Shown here in pieces: positions 1 to 9,070 of a DNA stretch of 64,000 bases (its first letter is position 1; the number at the start of each line of letters is the position of its first letter). The stretch spans positions 245,986-309,985 of the forward strand of contig UCII01000001.1 of NCBI GenBank assembly GCA_900472485.1, given 5' to 3'. The translations under genes were made by a program, and so were the position numbers. The DNA is from Hyphomicrobiales bacterium. GTDB taxonomy: Bacteria; Pseudomonadota; Alphaproteobacteria; Rhizobiales; Rhizobiaceae. The notes under the pieces are model-generated. The model was not told the DNA's origin, made no database searches, and worked only from the letters and a program-made list of their open reading frames with translations.

Positions 1-28
1 TGAAACGCCGGACTAGTTGGGCGCATAT

Positions 29-1219
29 TCAGGCAAGATATGGACCGATGCGCTCCGCGACGGATGCGACATCCGTGAGCCGCATCCCGGCCACGTTGAT
101 CCTGCCGGAATCCGGCATGTAGATGCCGTGTTCGGCCCGAAGCTGCCGGACATTTTCCGGAGAGATCGGCAGAAGGGAGAACATACCTTCCTGCGAAGCG
201 ATATTGGCGAGATCAGGACGGAATTTTGCAAAGGCTTTGGCGGCGGCCTGGCGGATTTCGACTATGCGGTTGCGCATTTTGCTGAGTTCATCGATCCAGG
301 CCCGGCGCCGCGATGGGTCCTGCAGGATCGCGGTAACAATAGCAGCCCCATGCGCTGGCGGCATGGAATAGCTGGTGCGGGCATGGCTCGCCAGATTGCC
401 GATGCCCTTGTTTAACGGCGCCTGCTGATCGCCGAAGAGATAGACCGCGCCGGTGCGCTCCCGATAGAGCGAGAAGGATTTGGAGCAGGAGACGGCAACC
501 ATAGCCTCGCCGACCGCTTCGATCACATTAATCATGCCGGTTGCATCTTCGACCCGGCCGTGACCGAGGCCTTGATAGGCATTGTCGAAGAGCGGCAGTA
601 ATCCCTTGTCGGCGACGATCTCAGCGATGTCTCGCCAATTCTGCGATGACAATCCCGCGCCTGTCGGATTATGGCAGCTTGTTTGCAGCAGCACCGCGTC
701 ACCGGGTGCTGCGTTCCGCAGGGTCGTCAGCATCTCATCGATGAGAACGGTCTGCTTGCCGATATCGAAGAAACGATAGGTCCCGACCTGAAGGCCGACG
801 GCGGCAAAGATCGCCTGATGGTTGATCCACGTCGGTGTGCCGATCCAGATCTTGCGTCGCTTATCGAGGGCAAGCAGTTCCGCAGCCAGCCGCAGAGCGC
901 CGGTTCCGCCCGGTGTCTGAATTCCCGCCAGATACTTGCCACTATGGCGCTCGCCGAAGACTTCGGACGCTAATGCTCTAAGGAAAACAGGATCGCCTTC
1001 CGGACCGATATAGGATTTGGATTGCTGCGTTTCCCAGAGATGATGCTCGGCTGCCTTGACAGCTTTCATGACCGGCGTTCGGCCGGTTTCATCGCGATAG
1101 ACGCCAACGCCGAGGTCGATCTTTCCAGGCCTCGGGTCGGCGGCGAACTTGGCAATCAGTTCAAGCAGGGGATCGGGCTTCTGTTCCGTAAGGCTGTCGA
1201 AAAATGCTGTCTTATTCAT
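29..1219 (-). CDS. Aromatic amino acid aminotransferase (class I PLP)
   Basis: A 396-residue fold-type I aminotransferase related to TyrB/AspC and rhizobial TatA. It should transfer the amino group of aromatic amino acids (or aspartate) to 2-oxoglutarate in the cytoplasm. Visible motifs are GVGVYRDETG (about residues 37-46), SCHNPTG (181-187) and the PLP-binding lysine in SCSKSF (Lys247). I chose the ATG at 1219 because the N-terminus then begins like family members; the longer reading frame to 1318 adds 33 residues that overlap the upstream E2 gene. It ends a leftward operon E1-E2-aminotransferase, 16 bases after the E2 stop. Next to a 2-oxoacid dehydrogenase and the paa genes, the likely product is phenylpyruvate or hydroxyphenylpyruvate, but substrate preference is inferred. 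Confidence 0.88.
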   Translation of the reverse strand: MNKTAFFDSLTEQKPDPLLELIAKFAADPRPGKIDLGVGVYRDETGRTPVMKAVKAAEHHLWETQQSKSYIGPEGDPVFLRALASEVFGERHSGKYLAGIQTPGGTGALRLAAELLALDKRRKIWIGTPTWINHQAIFAAVGLQVGTYRFFDIGKQTVLIDEMLTTLRNAAPGDAVLLQTSCHNPTGAGLSSQNWRDIAEIVADKGLLPLFDNAYQGLGHGRVEDATGMINVIEAVGEAMVAVSCSKSFSLYRERTGAVYLFGDQQAPLNKGIGNLASHARTSYSMPPAHGAAIVTAILQDPSRRRAWIDELSKMRNRIVEIRQAAAKAFAKFRPDLANIASQEGMFSLLPISPENVRQLRAEHGIYMPDSGRINVAGMRLTDVASVAERIGPYLA

Positions 1220-1235
1220 TGACCCATCCCTTTCC

Positions 1236-2453
1236 CTATTGCGGCCAATCCTCCAGAATCCGCACGAATTCCGACAACCACGCGTTCGTCTGGTGGCCGT
1301 CCAGGGAGCGATGGTCAATCGTCAGGGACACATAGGCCATCGGGCGGATCTGGATCGTATCGGCCCCATCAACCTCCCGAACGACGACACGCTTCTCCAG
1401 CTTGCCGATGCCGAGGATGGCGGATTGCGGCTGGTTGATGATGATGGGGGATGCGACCAGCGAGCCGGAAACGCCATGATTGGAGATCGTGAAGGTTCCG
1501 CCTTTCATATCGTCGGCCTTGAGCGCATTGGATCGCGCCCGGTCCGTCAGATTCTGGAGCCTTGCGGCGATCGCCTCAAGCTGGAGATCCTGCGCCTGCC
1601 GAACGATCGGCGCGACCAGGCCCTTGTCGCCCAATGCGATGCCGATCCCGATATTGATATCTTCGAAGATTTCGAGACTGTCATCATGCCATTGGCTGTT
1701 GACTTCGGGGACGAGTTTCATGGCCGCAACCGATGCCGCCACGAAATAGGCAGTATAGGATAGGTTCACGCCTTCGGCCTTCAGTCGGGCCTTGTTGTTT
1801 TCGCGATGGCGCATGATTGCCGTGAAATCCGCCTCGAAGATAGCGGTCACCTGCGGTGCCGCCGCCAATGATTGGGCCATGTGCCTCGCGATCGAAAGCC
1901 GCATGGCCGAATGGGGAACGATCCGAGATTTGCCGTCAGCCGCGACTGCCGGCGGGGTCTGTCCAGCCGCGGCCCGTTGCGACATCGGCGCAGACGGATG
2001 CGGCTTGGCGGTTTCCAGCGCATGATCCATATCGGCACGCGTGACCCGTCCGTCCCTGCCGCTGCCTTTGAGACTGGCCGGGTCGATCCCATATTCCTCG
2101 GCGGCCTTGCGAACGGCGGGTGAATAATAAGCGGCGGCGGGGCCTGTGGCAGGTGAGGCCGGCTGTATCTGCAACGGGGCCTCCGTCGCTTGCGCTGCAA
2201 CACCGTTCGCGTTTTCGATGCTCATACGTCCGAGGATCGCGCCGGGCGTAGCGTCATCGCCATCCTCCATCGCAATTTCGCTCAGAATGCCGTCGCATGG
2301 CGCCGGTATCTCCTGGGTGACCTTGTCGGTTTCCAGTTCGACAAGTGCGTCGCCTTCCCGCACATAATCGCCGATCCGCTTCAGCCAGTTGCGGACGACG
2401 GCTTTCGTGCCCTCCTGCTCGATCGGAGCCGTGATCTCGATGATACCACTCAT
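1236..2453 (-). CDS. Dihydrolipoamide acyltransferase (E2) of a 2-oxoacid dehydrogenase
   Basis: This 405-residue E2 acyltransferase moves the acyl group made by E1 onto CoA. Domains in order are an N-terminal lipoyl domain with the lipoylated lysine in ETDKV (Lys44), a linker, a peripheral subunit-binding domain near residues 110-145, and the catalytic domain ending in DHRSLDG (His381, Asp385). The ATG at 2453 lies two bases after the stop of the E1 gene, so the two are translationally linked; the longer frame to 2516 would overlap E1. No E3 (dihydrolipoamide dehydrogenase) gene is in the window, so E3 must be shared from elsewhere. The overall type is closer to branched-chain/aryl 2-oxoacid E2 than to pyruvate E2. 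Substrate is inferred from context. Confidence 0.9.
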   Translation of the reverse strand: MSGIIEITAPIEQEGTKAVVRNWLKRIGDYVREGDALVELETDKVTQEIPAPCDGILSEIAMEDGDDATPGAILGRMSIENANGVAAQATEAPLQIQPASPATGPAAAYYSPAVRKAAEEYGIDPASLKGSGRDGRVTRADMDHALETAKPHPSAPMSQRAAAGQTPPAVAADGKSRIVPHSAMRLSIARHMAQSLAAAPQVTAIFEADFTAIMRHRENNKARLKAEGVNLSYTAYFVAASVAAMKLVPEVNSQWHDDSLEIFEDINIGIGIALGDKGLVAPIVRQAQDLQLEAIAARLQNLTDRARSNALKADDMKGGTFTISNHGVSGSLVASPIIINQPQSAILGIGKLEKRVVVREVDGADTIQIRPMAYVSLTIDHRSLDGHQTNAWLSEFVRILEDWPQ

Positions 2454-2455
2454 CC

Positions 2456-4534
2456 CTAAAACTCCAGGATTTCGGCAATGCGCTTGGCGATCCGCTCGGT
2501 CGAGGGTACGGCCCAATCGAGAAGAGCGGGATTATGCGGGCTCGGAATATCGGGCATGGTCAGACGCGAGATCGGCGCATCGAGATCCGTGAATGCCTTG
2601 TCTGCAATGACGGCGGCGATCTCAGCGCCGAAGCCTGCGGCTTCTAAGTCTTCGTGAACGATAAGGCAGCGATGCGTCTTGGCGACCGAAGCAAGGACGA
2701 CTTCCTGATCCCAGGGCATCAACGTGCGGAGATCGATGATATCGGCAGAGATGTCTTCGGCCGCCTCCTCGCAGCGCTGCACCATGCCGCCCCAGGTGAC
2801 GATGGTGATGTCGCTGCCGGTCCGCGTCAGCTTCGCCTTGCCGAAGGGCAGCGCGAAGTTGTCGCCGGGATAGGGGCGCCGCGCCCAGGCATCATCGAGC
2901 ATGGCTCTATGCTCGAAGAAGATGACCGGGTCGTTGCCACGCATCGAGGTGCGCAGCAGGCCGACGGCATCCTCTGCATTTGATGGAACCGCAACCTTCC
3001 AGCCCGGCTGGTGGACGAAGGCCACTTCGTTGGTCTGGCTGTGCCAGGGATCGCCGCATTTGAAGAAGCCGCCGGGCATGCGGACCACGATGGGGGCAGC
3101 AAAACGGTTGTTGGTGCGCCAGCGGATGGTGCCGCAGTCGTTCAGCTGTTCGGTGGCCGGCTCGGCATATTTCCTGAACTGGATTTCGGGAATGGGGACG
3201 AGACCGGCGAGCGCCATGCCGACGGCGCGGCCGATGATGCCCTCTTCGGACAGCGACGTATCGAAAACCCGCTCGCTGCCGAATTTTTCCTGCATGCCGA
3301 GGGTGACGGCATGAACCCCTCCCTTGGGGCCGATATCCTCGCCGAACATGACAACGCGCTCGTTGATCGACATCTCGTGTTCGAGTGTTCTGCGAATGGC
3401 CGTGACCATGTTGATGCGTGGGCCGGAGGTTTCCGGTACATCCGTTGTCGCTGGAGGCACATATCCGGACGGATGCTGCCCACCCATCGTCTGCATGGCG
3501 CCATCGAAGAATACATGGCGGGTCACGAAGGAGGGGTCGGCGACCGGCCTCTTTTCGGCTTGCGCACGGGCGTTTTCAGCTGCCTCGCGCGCTTCGCTTT
3601 CACAGGCATCCCATTCTTGTGTGGTCATCACGGCGGGAACGAGGAAATCTTTCAGACGCGGCAGGGGGTCGCGTTCCCATTCGCGCCTCACGGTTTCCTC
3701 GCTCTTGTAGGTCTGCGTGTCCTGAAAACTATGGCCCTCGAGGCGCGGAACCGTGAGCCTGAGAAGCGCCGGCTTGCGTTCGTCACGAACAAAAGAGACG
3801 GCATCCTGCACCAGATGTGCGGCCTCGGCCGGGTTGCATCCGTCTCCGTCGAAGATTGCGAGATTTTTCCAGCTTGCGAGATTGGCTGCGATATTCCCTC
3901 CCGGCGTCTGCGCCGTCGAAGGCACCGAAATGCCAAAGCCGTTGTCCTCGATATAGAACAGCATTGGCAATTGTTGCGTCGTGGCAGCGGTCAAGGCGGC
4001 CCAGAAGCCATTCGAGGCAACGGAGCCATCGCCGCCAAGCACGACGCCGATATCGTGTGCGTATTCCGCGTGGCCTAGCGTGGTGGCATAATATTTCATC
4101 GCCTGCGCCCAGCCAGCTGTGGGGGTATACTGCGCACCGACGCCGCCGCACATGGGCAAGGCTGAGGCGCCGGAACGGTTCGGATAGTTGAAGACGACAC
4201 CAATGTCGCGCCCGTCGGAATAGCCTCCGGCGCGGCCCATGGCTGAACCCAGCGCATCGGCCGGGTCGACGCCGAGCGAAAGCAGGAGCGGCCGCGAGCG
4301 ATAATAGCCGCAGGTCGCGTCGTGCAGGCCGGTCAGCTGCATTCCAAGGAGGATCTGCGCCATGTCGTGGCCGCGTGCGGAAAACTGATAGAGAACCTTC
4401 TTTTCCGGAACGAGACGCTTTTCCTCCATCTCGTCGAGTGCCCGGGAGAGGTGAACGAGATAGGCAACCCGGCGCCAATCGATGCGATCGTCGGGCGAGT
4501 TCCGCTCGTGGCTTTTGAAGGCTAGCTGGGCCAT
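2456..4534 (-). CDS. 2-oxoacid dehydrogenase E1, fused alpha-beta subunits
   Basis: At 692 residues this is a single-chain fusion of the E1 alpha and beta subunits that are separate genes in most branched-chain complexes. The alpha half carries the thiamine diphosphate motif from GDG (168-170) to the downstream Asn198. The beta half starts near residue 375 (TAIRRTLEHEM, then VVMFGEDIG) and runs to the C-terminal transketolase domain. It decarboxylates a 2-oxoacid and passes the acyl group to the lipoyl arm of E2. It is first in a leftward three-gene operon, divergent from an Lrp-type regulator. The neighbouring aromatic aminotransferase and phenylacetyl-CoA genes make an arylpyruvate a reasonable substrate, although branched-chain 2-oxoacids are equally compatible with the family. 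Confidence 0.9.
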   Translation of the reverse strand: MAQLAFKSHERNSPDDRIDWRRVAYLVHLSRALDEMEEKRLVPEKKVLYQFSARGHDMAQILLGMQLTGLHDATCGYYRSRPLLLSLGVDPADALGSAMGRAGGYSDGRDIGVVFNYPNRSGASALPMCGGVGAQYTPTAGWAQAMKYYATTLGHAEYAHDIGVVLGGDGSVASNGFWAALTAATTQQLPMLFYIEDNGFGISVPSTAQTPGGNIAANLASWKNLAIFDGDGCNPAEAAHLVQDAVSFVRDERKPALLRLTVPRLEGHSFQDTQTYKSEETVRREWERDPLPRLKDFLVPAVMTTQEWDACESEAREAAENARAQAEKRPVADPSFVTRHVFFDGAMQTMGGQHPSGYVPPATTDVPETSGPRINMVTAIRRTLEHEMSINERVVMFGEDIGPKGGVHAVTLGMQEKFGSERVFDTSLSEEGIIGRAVGMALAGLVPIPEIQFRKYAEPATEQLNDCGTIRWRTNNRFAAPIVVRMPGGFFKCGDPWHSQTNEVAFVHQPGWKVAVPSNAEDAVGLLRTSMRGNDPVIFFEHRAMLDDAWARRPYPGDNFALPFGKAKLTRTGSDITIVTWGGMVQRCEEAAEDISADIIDLRTLMPWDQEVVLASVAKTHRCLIVHEDLEAAGFGAEIAAVIADKAFTDLDAPISRLTMPDIPSPHNPALLDWAVPSTERIAKRIAEILEF

Positions 4535-4652
4535 ATGATCCTCCTACAGATGGCCAAATCATTTTAATTCAAGCGTCCGCGCTATTCCTTTCAATTTTGC
4601 AGCTTTTTAAGTAGGATTTGAAAGAGATATTTCATGAATAGCGGGTTTATGA
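4535..4652. promoter_or_regulatory. Divergent promoter region with inverted repeat, probable Lrp-type target
   Basis: This AT-rich 118-base gap separates the divergent E1 operon and the Lrp-type gene, so promoters for both should lie here. A perfect inverted repeat, CTTTCAA at 4588-4594 and TTGAAAG at 4618-4624, has half-site centres 30 bases apart. That spacing (about three helical turns) suits an Lrp/AsnC octamer, but the assignment is inference. Confidence 0.5.
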
Positions 4653-5132
4653 ATGGAAAATTTCGATCTTGATCACGTTGATAGAGCGATTCTGCGCGTG
4701 CTGCAGGAGGAGGGCGATATCAGCCAGGCGGCGCTGTCGGAAAAGGTGGGCGCATCGCCCGCGTCCTGCTGGCGAAGGATCAAGGCGCTGGAAAGCGCCG
4801 GCGTGCTGGGCAGGACGGTTCGCCTTGTCGATCCCGACAAGATTGGCAAGGGGTTGAATGTCTTCTGCCAGGTCAAGATGAAGACCCATGATCCCGCGAC
4901 CCGCCGCGATTTCGAACAGTTCATCGCCAGCTATCGCGAGGTGCTGGAATGCTACTCCATGTCCGGGGAATGGGATTATCTGATCCGTGCCGTCGTCGCT
5001 GATGTCAGGGAATATGAAGGGCTTTTGATGCGAGGTATCCTGACCCATGAAGCTGTGCTGAGCTCATCGTCGCACTTCTCGCTGAAATGCGTCAAATACA
5101 CCACGGCGTTGCCGACGAACGTGTCGCGATAG
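4653..5132 (+). CDS. Lrp/AsnC family transcriptional regulator
   Basis: This 159-residue protein has the family layout: an N-terminal helix-turn-helix (about 5-60, beginning DHVDRAILRVLQEEGDIS) and a C-terminal RAM/AsnC ligand-binding domain (about 70-150). It is transcribed away from the aminotransferase/dehydrogenase operon across a 118-base shared promoter. Such regulators usually control adjacent amino-acid catabolic genes and sense the amino acid itself, so an aromatic or branched-chain amino acid is the expected effector; this is inferred from position. Length is normal and no defect is seen. Confidence 0.9.
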   Translation: MENFDLDHVDRAILRVLQEEGDISQAALSEKVGASPASCWRRIKALESAGVLGRTVRLVDPDKIGKGLNVFCQVKMKTHDPATRRDFEQFIASYREVLECYSMSGEWDYLIRAVVADVREYEGLLMRGILTHEAVLSSSSHFSLKCVKYTTALPTNVSR

Positions 5133-5209
5133 GCGGCGAGCGCATCCGTGGCTCTGCCTGCGCTTGAATACCGATAGTATCTCACGCTAATAGACCCTAA
5201 TAATTTCAG

Positions 5210-6118
5210 ATGCGGAGCAGGGTTGGAGTGTCGGCTGATAACGTCAAACTCGGCCATGATTTGAGCGAGACAGTCGCGGCGCTTCTCGTCGACCTGCCGA
5301 TAAAAGCCGCGAGTTTTATCGTGACGATTTACGGCGATGTCATCGAGCCGCGGGGCGGCGTCGTCTGGATCGGCAACCTCATCGAGACCTGCAAGAGCGT
5401 CGGGATCACCGAGACACTCGTGCGGACCGCAGTGTCGCGACTGGTGGCGGCTGGTCAGCTTGCGGGCGAGCGCGAAGGGCGCCGCAGCTTCTATCGGCTG
5501 ACTGATGCCGCTCAAGCCGAATTCGTCGAGGCGGCCAGCCTGTTCTACGGACCGCAACCCGCAGTCCGCTGGCAATTTGTCCTCATCAACGGACCTGCGC
5601 CGGAAGAGATCATGCAGGGCCTCGAGCGAGAGGGTTTTGCCAGGCTGAACCCGCGTCTCGCAGTGGGAACGCATCCCGCACCGCCCCTGCCGGGCCGCGT
5701 CGTCGTCTTCGATGCACAGTTGGCGACCGAAAACGGCGCGTTGCGGGAATTTGCCGAAGAGGCCTGGAACCTGCCACGCTTCGCGGAGGCCTATCGCGAA
5801 TTCATTGCTCGGTTCGGTTCGTTTTTCGAACGCGTCGGAAATTGTGCCGCGCTATCGCCGTTCGATTGCCTGATTGCCCGGCTGCTGCTCGTGCATCAAT
5901 ATCGCCTGATCATGTTGCGCGAGCCGCATCTTCCCAAGTCTGCTCTGCCGGATAATTGGCCGGGCGAGGAGGCGCGGCGGCTGTTCGCCGATCTCTATCT
6001 GCTTTTGTCGAAAAAAGCCGATGCTTATGTTGGCCGCCATTTCGTCAATGAGGCAGGCCAGCTTCAAGAGACGACACCGGCAAGCCAAGCTCGGCACGAA
6101 CGCCTCAAGTCCCGCTGA
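5210..6118 (+). CDS. paaX: PaaX-type phenylacetate regulator
   Basis: At 302 residues the protein matches the PaaX family in length and plan: an N-terminal winged-helix domain (about 15-85, with SFIVTIYGDVIEPRGG and TLVRTAVSRLV), then a long C-terminal PaaX-specific domain. PaaX represses paa genes in E. coli and is released by phenylacetyl-CoA. Here it lies just upstream of and parallel to the paaA operon. A second, TetR-type regulator in the same cluster means PaaX may not be the only repressor. The ATG at 5210 is used; the upstream gap shows no strong ribosome binding site, so the exact start is uncertain. Confidence 0.9.
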   Translation: MRSRVGVSADNVKLGHDLSETVAALLVDLPIKAASFIVTIYGDVIEPRGGVVWIGNLIETCKSVGITETLVRTAVSRLVAAGQLAGEREGRRSFYRLTDAAQAEFVEAASLFYGPQPAVRWQFVLINGPAPEEIMQGLEREGFARLNPRLAVGTHPAPPLPGRVVVFDAQLATENGALREFAEEAWNLPRFAEAYREFIARFGSFFERVGNCAALSPFDCLIARLLLVHQYRLIMLREPHLPKSALPDNWPGEEARRLFADLYLLLSKKADAYVGRHFVNEAGQLQETTPASQARHERLKSR

Positions 6119-6200
6119 AAGATCAATCCGCTCAACGAAGCAGTTGTCTCGCCGCACCCTTTGAAAGCCTAAAATGTCACAGAAATATCAAAAAATTCAT

Positions 6201-6250
6201 TTGTACTGTGACATATCGCATGCTAATACAGTGACCGATCGGTCGGTTAA
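6201..6250 (+). promoter_or_regulatory. paaA promoter with overlapping TetR-type operator
   Basis: A sigma70-like promoter is visible: TTGTAC (6201-6206), a 17-base spacer, TAATAC (6224-6229). It is followed at once by TGACCGATCGGTCGGTTA (6232-6249), containing the perfect palindrome GACCGATCGGTC (6233-6244). An operator at the start point fits simple repression. The 19-base block at 6230-6248 region matches the reverse complement of the site before paaG at 16 of 19 positions, so both are probably bound by the TetR regulator at 14219-14815. The paaA start is about 160 bases downstream, leaving a long leader. Confidence 0.65.
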
Positions 6251-6410
6251 TGCGTTTGCCGGTGGATCGCTGTTTCGTGGAGGAGAACGAGAAACAGGTT
6301 TATACTGGCGGTGCCGTGAAGCGACGGCCTTGTCGATGCGCTTCGAGACAATCCCCGGGCCTGCGATCATTCTCGAGCGCGTCGGACGCGCGAAGACGGA
6401 GGAAAGATCA

Positions 6411-7415
6411 ATGTATGCACAGATGGTGAAAACCGACGGCGCCCGCATCCGTTCCCTCGACGAAATGGATCCCCAGGAGCGCGCCTTTCAGGAGCGCGTC
6501 GATGCCAGCCAGAAGATCGAGCCGAAGGAGTGGATGCCGGAAGGTTATCGCAAGACGCTGATCCGCCAGATTAGCCAGCACGCCCATTCCGAAATCGTCG
6601 GCCAGCTGCCGGAAGGTAACTGGATTACCCGTGCTCCGACGCTGGAACGTAAGGCGATCCTGCTTGCCAAGGTGCAGGATGAAGCCGGCCACGGCCTCTA
6701 CCTCTACTGTGCCGCCGAGACGCTCGGCATCAGCCGCGACGAGATGTATGAGCAGTTGCATTCCGGCAAGGCCAAGTACTCCTCGATCTTCAACTATCCG
6801 ACACTGAGCTGGGCCGATATCGGCGCGATCGGCTGGCTCGTCGATGGCGCCGCCATCATGAACCAGGTTCCCCTGCAGCGCTGTTCCTACGGCCCCTACG
6901 CGCGGGCGATGGTGCGCATCTGCAAGGAAGAAAGCTTCCACCAGCGCCAAGGCTTCGACATCCTGATGAAAATGGTGAAGGGCACGCCGGCACAGAAGGC
7001 CATGGTGCAGGATGCGCTGAACCGCTGGTGGTGGCCGTCGCTGATGATGTTCGGCCCTTCGGACGATGCTTCGGTGCATTCCGCACAATCGATGGCCTGG
7101 AAGATCAAGCAGAATTCCAATGACGAGCTGCGGCAGAAATTCGTCGACCAGACCGTGCCGCAGGCCGAATATCTCGGCCTGACCGTCCCCGATCCCGACC
7201 TGAAGTGGAACGAGGCAAAGGGCGGCTACGATTTCGGCGAGCCCGATTGGGAAGAATTCTTCAACGTCATCGCCGGCAACGGCCCCTGCAATGCGGAGCG
7301 TCTCAATGCCCGCAAGCAGGCATGGGCTGATGGCGCGTGGTTCCGCGACGGCCTGACGGCGCATGCCGAGAAGGCGACCGAGCGCCGCGCCGCCGCAAGG
7401 GTTGCCGCCGAATAG
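6411..7415 (+). CDS. paaA: Phenylacetyl-CoA 1,2-epoxidase subunit PaaA
   Basis: The 334-residue catalytic subunit of the multicomponent epoxidase that makes ring-1,2-epoxyphenylacetyl-CoA. It has the ferritin-like di-iron fold with the ligand motifs KVQDEAGHG and [10 protein letters not shown], and the family sequence [11 protein letters not shown] near the C-terminus. I chose the ATG at 6411, preceded by GGAGGAAAG, because the frame extending to 6174 would put the promoter and operator inside the coding sequence and lacks family similarity. It is the first gene of a rightward paaABCDE operon, with paaB 29 bases downstream. Confidence 0.97.
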   Translation: MYAQMVKTDGARIRSLDEMDPQERAFQERVDASQKIEPKEWMPEGYRKTLIRQISQHAHSEIVGQLPEGNWITRAPTLERKAILLAKVQDEAGHGLYLYCAAETLGISRDEMYEQLHSGKAKYSSIFNYPTLSWADIGAIGWLVDGAAIMNQVPLQRCSYGPYARAMVRICKEESFHQRQGFDILMKMVKGTPAQKAMVQDALNRWWWPSLMMFGPSDDASVHSAQSMAWKIKQNSNDELRQKFVDQTVPQAEYLGLTVPDPDLKWNEAKGGYDFGEPDWEEFFNVIAGNGPCNAERLNARKQAWADGAWFRDGLTAHAEKATERRAAARVAAE

Positions 7416-7444
7416 GTGCGCAGGATGATTAGGGAGTGAGAAAC

Positions 7445-7729
7445 ATGTCCAGCGAATGGCCGCTTTGGGAAGTCTTCATCCGTGGTCAGCATGGCCTCAA
7501 CCATCGCCATGTCGGCAGCCTGCATGCGCCTGATGCCGAGATGGCGATCAACAATGCGCGCGATGTCTATACCCGCCGCAACGAAGGCGTCAGCATCTGG
7601 GTGGTGCGGTCTTCCGAGATCACCGCCAGCGCGCCTTCGGAGAAGGGGCCGCTCTTCGATCCTTCCAATTCGAAGGTCTATCGCCACCCGACCTTCTTCG
7701 ACATTCCCGATGAAGTGGGGCACATGTGA
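7445..7729 (+). CDS. paaB: Phenylacetyl-CoA epoxidase subunit PaaB
   Basis: A 94-residue small structural subunit of the phenylacetyl-CoA epoxidase. The sequence beginning MSSEWPLWEVFIRG and the later GVSIWVVRSSEI and YRHPTFFDIPDEV blocks are typical of PaaB, which bridges PaaA/PaaC units. The start at 7445 follows an AGGGAGTGAG ribosome binding site. Its stop overlaps the start of paaC by one base (TGATG), so translation of the two is coupled. Confidence 0.96.
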   Translation: MSSEWPLWEVFIRGQHGLNHRHVGSLHAPDAEMAINNARDVYTRRNEGVSIWVVRSSEITASAPSEKGPLFDPSNSKVYRHPTFFDIPDEVGHM

Positions 7730-8511
7730 TGGCAACCGCGACCCTTGAGCCGGCGGTCGATCGGGCCGCCCTCGTCGAATTCCTCCTGCGCATCGGAGAT
7801 AACACGCTGATCCTTGGCCATCGCGTTTCCGAATGGTGCGGCCGTGGGCCGGCGCTGGAAGAGGATATCGCGCTTGCCAACACCGCGCTCGACCTCATCG
7901 GCCAGACGCAGCTCTGGCTCGCTCTGGCGGGCGAAGTGGAAGGCAAGGGCCGCTCGGCCGACGAACTCACCTATCTGCGCGATGGTTTTGAGTTCCGCAA
8001 CATCCTGCTTGTCGAGCGTCCGAACGGCGATTTCGGCAAGACGCTGATGCGGCAATTTCTCTTCGACGCCTGGCATTATCTCCTGCTGAAATCGTTGAAA
8101 GGCTCGACTGATCGGCGCATTGCCGAGATTGCCGAAAAGGCCTTCAAGGAAGTCTCCTATCATCTCGACCGCAGCCGTGATCTCGTCATCCGCCTCGGCG
8201 ACGGCACGGATGAAAGCCACCGCCGCATGCAGGAGGCTCTCGATGATCTCTGGGCCTTCACCGGCGAAATGTTCATCGGCGATGCCGCCGATGCGGCACT
8301 GGCACAGGCTGGCGTGATCCCGGAACCGCAAAGCCTCAAGGCGGGCTGGGACGAGATCGTTTCCGATGCGCTTGCCGAAGCGACGCTCGAGCGCCCGGCA
8401 GATGGCTATATGCACAAGGGCGGCCGGCGCGGCGTTCACACCGAGCATCTCGGCTATCTCCTGGCCGAGATGCAGTTCCTGCAGCGCGCCTATCCGGGCG
8501 CGACCTGGTAG
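7729..8511 (+). CDS. paaC: Phenylacetyl-CoA epoxidase subunit PaaC
   Basis: A 260-residue ferritin-like subunit that pairs with PaaA in the epoxidase; PaaC keeps the fold but is structural rather than catalytic in characterised systems. Family features include LLRIGDNTLILGHRVSEWCG near the N-terminus, the DGFEFRNILLVERPNGDF block and the C-terminal HLGYLLAEMQFLQRAYPGATW. The ATG at 7729 overlaps the paaB stop; a GTG three bases earlier is in frame but less likely. The gene is followed nine bases later by paaD. Confidence 0.96.
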   Translation: MATATLEPAVDRAALVEFLLRIGDNTLILGHRVSEWCGRGPALEEDIALANTALDLIGQTQLWLALAGEVEGKGRSADELTYLRDGFEFRNILLVERPNGDFGKTLMRQFLFDAWHYLLLKSLKGSTDRRIAEIAEKAFKEVSYHLDRSRDLVIRLGDGTDESHRRMQEALDDLWAFTGEMFIGDAADAALAQAGVIPEPQSLKAGWDEIVSDALAEATLERPADGYMHKGGRRGVHTEHLGYLLAEMQFLQRAYPGATW

Positions 8512-8520
8512 GGGGCTGAT

Positions 8521-9045
8521 ATGGCGACCGCGCTGCATCCCTCGGTCGATGAAATCTGGCACTGGCTGTCAAAAGTGCCGGACCCCGAGATACCGGTGAT
8601 CTCGCTGACCGATCTCGGCATCATCCGCGACGTTGGCTGGCAGGGAGATACGCTTGTCGTCACGGTGACGCCGACCTATTCGGGCTGTCCCGCCACCACG
8701 GTGATCAATCTCGATATCGAGCGGGCATTGATCGAAAAGGGCATCGATCGAGTGCGTCTCGAGCGGCAGCTGTCACCCGCCTGGACGACGGATTGGATTA
8801 GTGCCGGGGGACGCGAGAAGCTGCGCGCCTATGGCATCGCCCCACCGATCGATGGCACCGCCGCCGATGGCGTGCTGATGAAGCGCATCGATCGGCTTGC
8901 GGGCCGCTCCAATCTCACGATTGCCTGCCCACGCTGCGGATCGACGAACACGGAAAAGATGAGCCAATTCGGCTCGACGCCGTGCAAGGCGAGCTATCGC
9001 TGCACCGAGTGTCTGGAACCCTTCGATTACTTCAAATGTATTTGA
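8521..9045 (+). CDS. paaD: Phenylacetyl-CoA epoxidase maturation protein PaaD
   Basis: This 174-residue protein has an N-terminal MIP18/DUF59 domain (about 5-90, with VPDPEIPVISLTDLGIIRDV) and a C-terminal zinc-ribbon-like tail with CPRCGS and CTEC cysteine pairs. PaaD is needed for active epoxidase and is thought to assist iron or iron-sulfur assembly. It sits in the usual place between paaC and paaE. In E. coli nomenclature this gene is paaD as well, although older papers call it paaJ. Confidence 0.95.
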   Translation: MATALHPSVDEIWHWLSKVPDPEIPVISLTDLGIIRDVGWQGDTLVVTVTPTYSGCPATTVINLDIERALIEKGIDRVRLERQLSPAWTTDWISAGGREKLRAYGIAPPIDGTAADGVLMKRIDRLAGRSNLTIACPRCGSTNTEKMSQFGSTPCKASYRCTECLEPFDYFKCI

Positions 9046-9070
9046 CCCCCAAAGGACGAGATCCGCATCC

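Noticed and set aside
6174..6410. N-terminal extension of paaA to 6174
   Set aside because: It would place the promoter and operator inside the gene, and the residues have no PaaA similarity; a strong ribosome site precedes the ATG at 6411.
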